The notes under the pieces are model-generated. The model searched no databases. It worked only from the letters and a program-made list of their open reading frames with translations, and had not been told where the DNA came from. Both the position numbers and the translations under genes were made by a program. Below, piece by piece: positions 55,346 through 64,000 of a stretch of 64,000 bases of DNA. Source of the DNA: Rattus norvegicus (lineage: Eukaryota > Chordata > Mammalia > Rodentia > Muridae); NCBI RefSeq assembly GCF_036323735.1, contig NC_086019.1, positions 235,255,602 to 235,319,601 on the forward strand, given 5' to 3'. Numbering within the stretch: position 1 is the stretch's first letter; every line of letters starts with the position of its first letter.

Positions 55346-58300
55346 TCTCTTTTTCCTTCCTCTCAGGTTCCCCATAGAAGTCTATAATAAACAAGTAAGC
55401 ACTGAGAGAAGCAGGGAAAAGAAAGATCGTGAGGAGACAATGACGAACCATAGCTGGTTTCTCTGGTCCCTTCATGTCCTGGTACACGCTCTGATACCAC
55501 ACACCTGTATCTTCAAAGGAAGGAGAGGGAGGATAGGCACTACTTACTGGGAGGCCCTCCCTGCCATACCAAGGAACTGAAAAGCATGGGTTTGAACCTA
55601 CCCCCAAGCCACGGTATCTTGTGAAAGTTCTAGACCTTCCAGAGTTTTTAAAAAGAAAGAAACCCTTAGTGTTGTCTTCTTTTTGAATCTGAAAACCCTG
55701 CATAAAGCTGGGAGAAGTCTTTATCTGACATTGCCACCCAGAGTGGATAGCCCAAGATATGCTCTTACATTTCTGGTAAGCCCCGGAAAAAGTGACTCCA
55801 TTTCTAGAAACGAGAGTGGTTGTGGCTAACCTGGCAGAACACACCGAATGGAAAACAACTTTGAAAACAAGCAAGATAATCAAATTTAAATAATCAGTTC
55901 ATTCTTTCTGTCCTTCCTAAGCATTGAGGCTGGTGAGTTTGGGCCACTTTGCCATGGACCAAACCACAGAAGTGTACTGCCTTCAAATACAGTATTATGG
56001 CGGTGGTGGTTTGGAAAGCAGGAACCCGCTGTGTCATTCATTCCAGAAATCTTCCAGGGGTTTTATTTTCCCTTTCAAGAAAGCAGAGAACAACAGCATT
56101 CCACACGTTCTTTCATAGAAATGATTGACCAGCCCAGAGGGTAATTTTGCTATGCTACCTTGCCTGGTACAGAGACACTGGTAACAAATCCGAAAGGCAT
56201 GGAACCCCTGTGATCTGGCTGTGCACTGGTAGAAGCATAGCATACGGGGAGTAGGACGTGTTCTTCCATGTTCTCTCCCCAAACTGAGCAGTCCTCACAT
56301 AGGTCGAGGGCTTGTGACTTTCAGGCATTCAGCCCCTTTTCCTCTCCTTTGCCTCTCTGCAAGCCTGCCGCAGTATGATGGACAAGTCAAGGTCATTACC
56401 CCATTTAGAAGGAATGCTGTGAGGGAGAAGAGAGCAGGCTGTGAGCATAGGCAAATGATGCTTCTGGGATCTTATCACGGCACCGAGCTAACAATTTCCC
56501 GACAAGCACTATCCTTTGTTGTGCAAATAGATGTAGTTTAGGCAAAGCTCAGTGTCCCAATCACTAAACGATAAACCGTATTATCTGGAAAATGTAGGTG
56601 TGTTTCTGCAGCAGTGTGGGTTAGGCAGCGCTTAAGATTTCTTTGTTCGTTTGTGTCATGAAAACCTCTATGCACTGAAGAACTTGAAGAATATAGAAAC
56701 AGAAGTTCACTTGGGAAGTTAAAAATATCACTCATCACCCCTCTACCAGATAACTGTTCAGGAATATAGTGTGTTTGCTAAGTTATATTATAGTCATTTC
56801 CTGTATTTACTGGATTTCATTAGAAGCTACATGATACACCTAAATAAAATACGTGAAAGCTCTTATATTTAGACATGCTAATTCACCTCATTCTTAAATG
56901 TATACAATTATAGGAAATTAGTCTCAAGTCCAGTAAGTAACAAATCAATTAAGCCACTCATCCCTACTGCCTCGGTTTCTCCCTCTGCTCCATCATAGCT
57001 GATGGTTCTCACTGTGAGCCTCCTATGGCCAAAGTTTGGTCAGATTCTACTATGGCCTGGCTTGTGTCTCTCTGTCTTCTTCCAGAAAAAAGCAAACTGC
57101 TCGTACCTTCCAATCCTCAAGCTCCCTTGACAATGTCTTCCCAGAGCCTCCAGAATGGAATGGAAACAAATGTTTCCTACGTCAGCATTAGCATCTCCAG
57201 TGTTGCCTTTGTCGCTTCCTACCTTCAAGGAGGGATGGAGGGATATATCTGCAACCACCCCTTTCCCTTCCCTACATTCATACACTCTATCCTTTTTATC
57301 TGGTTAATGCTGGTTTTGGAAGCTGACATTTTTGTTTATTTCTTTTGAGGGATGTGCGATTAAATCTGCAGATATTTCCCCTGCGATGTGCTCTGTTTAA
57401 GGCTTTGCTTATTTTATTTCTAAGCAGTTAACAAAGGCCTACACCAAGGTTGTTGTTTACTGTATTGCAGCCTCAATGTTCCCAGCTACTCATTTGAGCA
57501 TGCCAGCCACCAGTGTGGGATCTAACTGACTCAGTTCTACCAATGGGACTTCTGGTCTGAAAACACCTTGTGACTGTGGGAAGGGAATGAGACAGGGACC
57601 ATGCCTACTGTCTGGACACAGGCACAATTTCCTATGGGGAGAGATAGGGGTTTGCTTCTTAACATACCTTCTGGAGGCTCCATGGCAGATTACCACACTG
57701 TGTATTAGGGCAACACCTGGGTGGTAGGGTCTCCTGGCATTTAATGTGTCCTGAAGAGTCCCTTCTCCACACTCGCCTTCCCAAATCCACTCCCAGAGTC
57801 ATGGCTTTTGTCATGTGAGTCTTCTACTTCCTCCCTCTGCCTTTGTCCATCTATTTCCCAGTTCCTAGTCCTTGGTCTGAGCAAAGGAACTAATTATTTC
57901 ACCCCTTAGAAGCCTAGAAACAAAATCTACCAATGGCAGGGCTGGCCACCTTTTCCCGTATCTTTCACCTTTGGTTTCCTCTGAGGGTTTTAGGGCCAAC
58001 CTACTGTGGGATCTCTCTCCTCTAGCTTAAGATGGTCAAAGGCTTCCAATGTTGCAAATACCAAGGGAAGAAAACAAAAGCACATTTACTTCAATATTCA
58101 AATAAGTTAAATCAAAACAAAGAAAATGCCTTCGGATAAAAGAGCTACATTGAGATAAGGTCAGTCTCTAATGTCAATAGTAAAAATCCTGTCAATCATC
58201 CCAAGTGGAATTGCACTGAGCACGCATATGTTTGTTCTTCACATGGTAAGGGAAGGGAAAAGTGAATAAGCTATCTGTTGATATCAAGACATTCTAACTC

Positions 58301-58369
58301 TTCTATCTGTCTCATAGGAATGTGTCAATCTCTGTTTCAGTAAATATTAAAAAAATGGCTATACCTTTA
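55346..58369. other. Unique sequence
   Basis: About 3 kb, the longest stretch where I recognise no repeat. Open frames stay under 110 codons and lack motifs. Confidence 0.4.
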
Positions 58370-59007
58370 ACCCCACACTAGCGCAGGCACCCGTGGTGCT
58401 GCATGGCATTATGGGCTATCTTTATCTTAGCAGTTCCACATTGTCCCCAAGTACTTTGTGATCCAGGCAGTCCATGGGCTGTTTCAGTGTGGCATCTTGC
58501 TATGCTGGTCTCTAGTGTTAGTTCTGGTACCTGTAGGACCAAATGGAACCAACCATATTTTATCTCTGGTTAGTATCTCTCCTGGCAGCTCTCTGCTAGT
58601 CATGTATTCTCTGGTTCCAGCTACCCAGTAAAATCACAGCACAAGAAATCCAGCATGGACTGGCCTATCACAGCTCCCTACCACGGACTCTGCTCATACT
58701 CCCAACAACCCAGTGAAATCATGACCCAATAAACTGGAATTTATCAATCAGATTTATTTATATGTTAAATTCTCAATCTACGATACATCCTCACAATGAA
58801 CTCACAACCAATTGATAAGGATATAAACCGCCCACCTAGATAAGATAAATTTGCCTACAGAAATTCATCCCTTAAATATACATAACTACCTTGACAAATC
58901 AAGACTGCCCAGATCTGGGTCAATCTTCTCTGTCTCCATCTTGATTCTCCCCCCCCCCTTACCCTTCTTTCCCGCCTTACAAAAGCTTTGTCCCTGTCTT
59001 GTTATTT

Positions 59008-59048
<41 letters not shown>

Positions 59049-59095
59049 ACCAATCATGGCCTAGACCTAACTGGTGCCAGCCCTCACCTACATAT
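58370..59095. mobile_element. Probable rodent LTR-like repeat, second copy
   Basis: 'aaccaattgataaggatata' then aaccgcccacctagataag resembles 35970-36010. Both have a C/T-rich run downstream. The name is unknown to me. It contains the (TTTA)n below. Confidence 0.4.
59005..59046. repeat. (TTTA)n microsatellite
   Basis: About ten ATTT units. Confidence 0.95.
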
Positions 59096-59574
59096 AGACA
59101 TAGTCTCTACCAACTCTGTCTAGAAAAAGGCAAAGAATGTTGAAAAGCTTCTGGTTTTCTTCAGGCTCTGCTCTGTGTGGCTGCAACACTAAACCCATAA
59201 CCTTAATCCACAGGAGGAGACTTAACTGATGCTGGGGTTGGAGGAGGTTGTGGTACAGCATTTGTGGTCACTTCTGCTTGATCTTCAGCCAAGAAATTAA
59301 AAGGATATTAAAAGATTACAGGACATAGAGGAGTGAGTGATAGTGTACCAGGAGTTAAGTTACCGAGTGAACAAGTCAATCTAATACATACCTGTAATAG
59401 AGAAATTTACACATTTACATACACACATGTCGTATGAACTGCAATTAACATTCTGTAGCTACATATTTTCACATCCCCTAATTATTTCTTAAGTTTATTT
59501 TCTTTGAAATGTATGTGTTTTCTATTTAAATAAATTTAAACTTATTTTGTAATCAAATCTAGCAATCAAACCCT

Positions 59575-59700
59575 GAGACAGGCTCTTACTATGTAGCCCT
59601 GGCTAGCCCAGAACTTACTGTGTAGACCAGGCTATTTTTGAACTCATAGATTCCCACCCGCCTTTGCCTCCTTGAGATTAAAGGTATGGGCCACTAAATA
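59575..59700 (-). mobile_element. B1 SINE, antisense
   Basis: 'gagacaggctcttactatgt' then agccctggct, 'gtgtagaccaggctattttt', gaactcatagattcccacccgcctttgcctcc and 'gagattaaaggtatgggcca' are all B1 in reverse. Confidence 0.9.
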
Positions 59701-60184
59701 TAAATTTAAATGGAGTGGAATTTCTATTGGTGTTCTGTTTTCAAAAATCAAATTCCAAAATAAGATTATTATCCATCTGTATCCCTCTATTAATGATCTT
59801 GTGTGCCTTTTCATATACAGCCCCTTTCTTAAGGACTTTTATGGTATAAGGTGTTAGGGAATCAAACTTTCTCTGAAAGAGTTAGCAGGTTTCATGGCCT
59901 TCTCTTTTTCCCTTTAAATAAACTAGTATTTGAAACGTCCCTCCTAACACTCTGAGCTGTTCTACTCTCAGTGGTTTGTGACATCTGTTTGTTTAGATCC
60001 AAGATCAGATTGTTTTAATTATCAGTTTTAAGAAACATTTTATATGTAGAAAATTCATTGTTCTTCCTGGGCACATATTTCAAACCCTAACCCATAGTTT
60101 CTAGATTTTTCAACAACAAGCTCTACGCCATTTAAACACTGTATTTATTGAGCCTGTATTTGGACCTAACACAATAACAGTCCA
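59701..60184. other. AT-rich unique sequence
   Basis: No recognised feature. Confidence 0.4.
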
Positions 60185-60432
60185 TGTATTCTGAGTGTGG
60201 TTAGATGGCTTGGTGGGTGAAGTGCTTACTTCCAAGCCTGGTGACCCAAGTTCAGTTCCTGGGACCTACCTGGTGAAAGGAGTGAGCCAGCTGCCTAAGG
60301 TCGTCCTCTGACCTCTGCATGTGCAACATGGTGGGAACCTTCCCCACTCCCCCCCACGGCACACACATATACACACACCACATGCACACAGGCATGTATG
60401 CACTCACATGCACACCAATATATAAATGCAAG
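60185..60432 (+). mobile_element. RSINE1-like SINE, sense
   Basis: 'gtggttagatggcttggtgg' (head), 'ttccaagcctggtgacccaa', 'cgtcctctgacctctgcatg' and a CA-rich tail. Confidence 0.8.
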
Positions 60433-60444
60433 AGAATTTTAAAT

Positions 60445-60572
60445 ATTTTGTTTCTTTTTGAGACAGGGTGTCACCATGTAGTCGAGTTTGGCTTGGAACT
60501 CAGTATATATGTAGCCCCAGCCTCCGGGTTGCTATAATTGCAGCATGAGCCACTATGCCTGGCTCAAAATGC
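60445..60572 (-). mobile_element. B1 SINE, antisense
   Basis: 'tttttgagacagggtgtcac' then catgtagtcgagtttggcttggaactca, 'catgagccactatgcctggc'. It sits directly after the RSINE1 tail. Confidence 0.85.
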
Positions 60573-61499
60573 TTTTGAAACGTATACTCTCTTCGCTTTC
60601 AAAGCATTCTTTGTGTGCTTTTCACCACATCCTAATTCCCTCACAGGAGACAATAGGTATAAGGCAGGTTAGACTGAATGGGCAAAGCTCCTTTGTGTTT
60701 CAAAGCAGAGTACATCCGCAGAGAATTCCTATTTGCTGACCCATATCGCCTTCTGTTGTAGTCAAGTAGGTACAAGCTGGAAACCAAGGTGAGAATCATT
60801 ATTTGCCACCAGTGAGTTAACACATTGAGGGACTCTAGTATATCGAAGAGAAAGCAGCCCTGCTGTAGGGTAAACCAAGATATGAAGTCAAAGAATTAAC
60901 AGCCAGGTCTGCTGTCCTGGAAGGCAATTGACCAGACCAAACAGCACAAAGGTATGACACCCAAGAAGCAAAGGACAGATGGACAGGTCCTTTCTTTAAG
61001 GCCATTGAAAGAAACCCACCAGCCTAGTGTCCTAAAATATGCATGTATTCACCAACAGCTCCAGAGGGAAGGCTGAAATCAGTGTCACTAAGTGAAGCCT
61101 GGGATGGGTCATCCTCCTGAGACACCGAGGAGAAAATCTATGGCCTTGCCTGAAGCCTTCCTTCAGATCTATATTTCCTGCATCTCCTAGCACACACCCA
61201 TGCCCTGCATAGCCAGGGATAGAGTCTTCTAGAATCCATCCTCTGTTAGTTCTAGCTTCAGTCAAATCTCCCTGGACCTCCTTCTCTTCAGGACACATGG
61301 AATTACATTTAGGGCTTGCTCCAGATAACATAGGGCAATGTGTTTGTTTCCACATCCTTAACAGTCCCCAACAGTTGCTAGAGATCAAATTTATAAGCTA
61401 GATAAACATGCAGTCACTGAGCTATATAGCTTCCCCTTTATTCTTATGGACATAAGCTCTGCTTCCTTGAAACTTCCATTTTAGTTGTTGAAGAGTAGC
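60573..61499. other. Unique sequence
   Basis: No recognised feature. A 118-codon − strand frame at 61032-61388 has no motif. Confidence 0.4.
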
Positions 61500-61646
61500 A
61501 CACATACACACACACCCGCGCACACATACACACACCCGCGCGCACACACACACACACACCCGCGCACACACACACACACCCGCACACACATACACACACA
61601 CCCGCGCACACACACACACACACCCGCGCGCACACACACACACACC

Positions 61647-61678
<32 letters not shown>

Positions 61679-61727
61679 TGCGCACACACACACACATGCG
61701 CACACAGGCACACACACTCCTACTTCA
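61500..61727. repeat. (CA)n with regular CCCGCG interruptions
   Basis: CACACA blocks of about 15-25 bp are separated by cccgcg or cccgcgcg about seven times. This makes a higher-order repeat of about 20-30 bp with preserved CpGs. Confidence 0.95.
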
Positions 61728-62150
61728 ACCAAACACATATGCAAAATAATATATATTAGAGCTATTTTTCAAGAAGTGAGGTAACAGACAGTGGTAGAAC
61801 AGAGATAGTAGTAGTGTTTTCTGTAGGGCATCAGAGACAGACTCTTTATTTAACATTTCATCCAAGAAAGAACAAGCCAGATCTCTGGCTAGCTGTAGGA
61901 TATTCTAGGCTAAGAAGCCGAAGCATACAGAAAACCTGATTCTTAAGTTCGCTCCTATGTCTAAAGAACAGGGAAGACGTAGTCCCAGCCTTCCTCATGT
62001 ATCCTATCCGACCTCTTCTCGGACTCTCTACTTCTCTTGAAGTGTTTGGTTGATTTATGAGCTCTTTACAAGCAAAGGGAGTCAGGACCGTCATCCTCAA
62101 ATGTGCCATTTTGAGATACAGGTAATAATGACTCAGTAGATGCAGGAAAA
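61728..62150. other. Unique sequence
   Basis: No recognised feature. Confidence 0.4.
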
Positions 62151-62181
62151 GTTTTTTGTTTTGTTTTGTTTTGTTTTTTGC
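62151..62181. repeat. (TTTTG)n microsatellite
   Basis: About five TTTTG/TTTTTG units. Confidence 0.9.
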
Positions 62182-62685
62182 CTAAAGGCAGAGCCTCAAT
62201 TTCCCAGAGATAATAATACCGTCACCCCCAATATTCCTGTGTCAGGATGTGAGAACATTTCTCGTCCTAAGATACGGACCTCAGAGATGGGCAGAGAAGC
62301 ACAAAGTCGTCTTTCATTACTGCTCTCCATGTACTGCCAGCCATTTCTCCGTAACACTGATCCTAGGGCCATCAATCCACCTCACTGTCTCAGTCAGCTT
62401 CCCAGACTTCCTACCTCTTGCTAGGAGGGCAGACACACCCCCGAGTCTAAGTATATCTTCCAGCTCTTACTTTTTTTTCTACGAAGTCCCTGTTCATAGG
62501 AAAATTTTGACATACATAAAAATATAAACCCATTTGATTTTTGTCATCTTAATTCACAGGCGCTGACTCTACAAGGGTAGCTGAATGTTTCCGCCTCTCG
62601 GACAGTAGCCATTTTTATAATTCTTCTAAAGTAATTCCTTCTAATTGCCCAGTATGTGAGAAGTAACAGTCTAACTACAGTCTAC
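62182..62685. other. Unique sequence
   Basis: No recognised feature. Confidence 0.4.
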
Positions 62686-62689
62686 AGTT

Positions 62690-62800
62690 AACCCCCCTTT
62701 AACAAATGAGCAAACTAAAGAGAGGGCTGGGCTGGAACTGAATCCAAGCAGTTTGGTTCTCACAGAGCATGAGTACACTGTGCTACCTCCCACAGTTCCC
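62690..62800 (-). mobile_element. MIR SINE, antisense
   Basis: 'taacaaatgagcaaactaaa' then gagagggctggg, 'aactgaatccaagcagtttg' and 'catgagtacactgtgctacc' follow MIR in reverse (acagatgaggaaactgagg, then gaacccaggtctg and cactatgctac). Confidence 0.75.
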
Positions 62801-63242
62801 TCCACCCGGCAGTGGGGCTTTCTCTCTCCAACATGATTCTACACATTCTCTTCAGATTCCTCCTAGCTTGCACTTCTCTGCAGGGCTCTGCACAGCCCTG
62901 CCCATGACAGTAGGTAGTTAATTTATCCTGTGATTCCATGTGTGTTCATCTCTCTCAAAGGGAATCTACATTCCCCGGCCTCAGGTCACATCTCCCACAC
63001 CCTCTGTGGCAGGCAGAGAGGTGGGCACACAAAGCAAACGGGAAGTACTGAAGACTGAAGATATTTCCTCAAATCAAAAATGTGCGTTTCTGTTACATTG
63101 AACATCTCAAAAGTCAGTGAGTCTGTGGATAATGTGTTGGAGTTAATGTCAGAGAGTTAATTTCTCTTTCTTTATTTCTTTCTCCTTCACAGCCCTCATA
63201 GATTTGAGAAAATACGGCCATTAAAAAAAAATCTCATGACAG
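62801..63242. other. Unique sequence
   Basis: No recognised feature. Confidence 0.4.
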
Positions 63243-63412
63243 CTCCCGTAAGATGGCTTAGTGGATAAAGACACCTGTCATCAAGCCAGAGACGATGTGA
63301 ATTTGATGCCCCCAGACTCTCCATGGTGGAAGGAGAGAACAGACTTGTCTAAGCTGTCCTTGGACCTCCAAATGTATGGGGTAGCATATGCTCACAAAAC
63401 AAATGAGTAAAA
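63243..63412 (+). mobile_element. RSINE1-like SINE, sense
   Basis: 'cccgtaagatggcttagtgg' head, 'tcatcaagccagagacgatg', 'tccatggtggaaggagagaa' and 'gctgtccttggacctccaaa'. The CA tail is short. Confidence 0.75.
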
Positions 63413-63611
63413 AGAAAATTTAAAAAACCCAGCCCTTGTCTTGGGTTTTTGTTAGGAGGTTGCTGTGGTCTGCTCCAGCATGATGGGGTAGTGAGGAGGC
63501 CGATGGACAGACGTGCTCACCACCCCAGTGCTTATCAGAAAGCTTTTGCACACTATTCAGCAGTGGGTACATGTCCATTTAAGAGACCACTTATGTGACT
63601 CTTGAAATTAA

Positions 63612-63625
63612 AAAAAAATAAAAAA

Positions 63626-63660
<35 letters not shown>
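63612..63660. repeat. (AAAT)n microsatellite
   Basis: About 11 AAAT units after an A-rich lead. Confidence 0.95.
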
Positions 63661-64000
63661 CTTACACGTAGGAACCCAGAGTAAAAGCCTTAGACCCTTT
63701 TTAAAGCATTTAAACCCGGTTGACCAACTGTAAAAACAGAAGCCCCGCAGGGTGGGAAATGTCTCTGAAGCACACAGATAATGGTGTCTACGATTTATTT
63801 TCTCTTCTGAAAAAGGGAAACTCGAGCAGGAAATGTTCTAAAACCGAGTCAGTGAAACAGAGATGGCCAGAATCTCCTGCAAGGGTGATTAAAAATAAGA
63901 ACTCTGCAATCGCAGGGGCCGCTTCTCTGGCAGCTGCGAGGCCCTGTGCACCTCGGGAAGCTGCAAGTGTCAGCGGCTGCACACAGCTGTGCACAGCAGG
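63661..64000. other. Unique sequence at window end, GC-richer after 63910
   Basis: The last 90 bp are richer in G and C and contain CAGCTG-type E-boxes (63930, 63985). A gene edge could lie beyond the window, but nothing here proves an exon. Confidence 0.3.

Noticed and set aside
55194..55883. 229-codon − strand open frame
   Set aside because: The C-terminal third is Arg/Glu/Asp repeats from the TC tract, and the N-terminal part shows no motif or relative.

Overview
This is nuclear DNA from a rodent, most probably rat (Rattus). Three copies of the rat ID SINE have clean poly(A) tails and short target-site duplications. A 6.5 kb LINE-1 has ORF1/ORF2 of murine type and the rat-type G-rich 3' UTR. 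B1, B2, B3, B4 and RSINE1-like SINEs are scattered throughout, and long (CA)n/(TG)n microsatellites are frequent. I found no convincing protein-coding exon of a host gene, no tRNA, rRNA or other structured RNA gene, and nothing prokaryotic. The window reads as intergenic or deep-intronic sequence, and nearly every long open frame in it is an artefact of a simple repeat or of LINE-1.

Layout. 0-13 kb: a purine-rich minisatellite, an antisense L1 fragment, a 55 bp alternating purine/pyrimidine tract, B3 and B2 elements, (TG)n tracts, and a tiny 5'-truncated L1 tail at 12.9 kb. 13-17.3 kb: mostly unique sequence, a 180 bp CAT/CAC trinucleotide tract, a MIR, and an interrupted hAT-type MITE. 17.3-27.1 kb: a nest of transposons. 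A very old + strand L1 carries a B4, a nearly complete young − strand L1 (18744-25257, 12 bp target-site duplication) and an ID element. 27.3-28.8 kb: the 3' UTR of an older murine (Lx-type) L1, antisense. 28.8-36.6 kb: unique DNA, a five-copy 32 bp minisatellite inside a rodent repeat, a B4 followed by about 700 bp of compound CA repeat, and a short telomere-like GGTTAG motif.

36.6-64 kb: largely unique sequence with scattered MIR, L2, B1, B2, B3, RSINE1 and ID copies. Two places could be functional. One is a CpG-richer segment with a TATA-like box at 38.6-38.9 kb. The other is an 82-codon open frame on the − strand at 46.6-46.9 kb with protein-like composition. Both are weak.

The genes that can be named are the two LINE-1 reading frames. 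ORF1 encodes the RNA-binding coiled-coil protein and ORF2 the endonuclease/reverse transcriptase. Both are broken: ORF1 by two frameshifts, ORF2 by two in-frame stops and one frameshift. This copy therefore cannot make its own proteins. Repeat family names were assigned by reading the sequence and remembered consensus features, not by a database search. Boundaries are approximate unless a target-site duplication fixes them. I did not find a previously undescribed biological system here.
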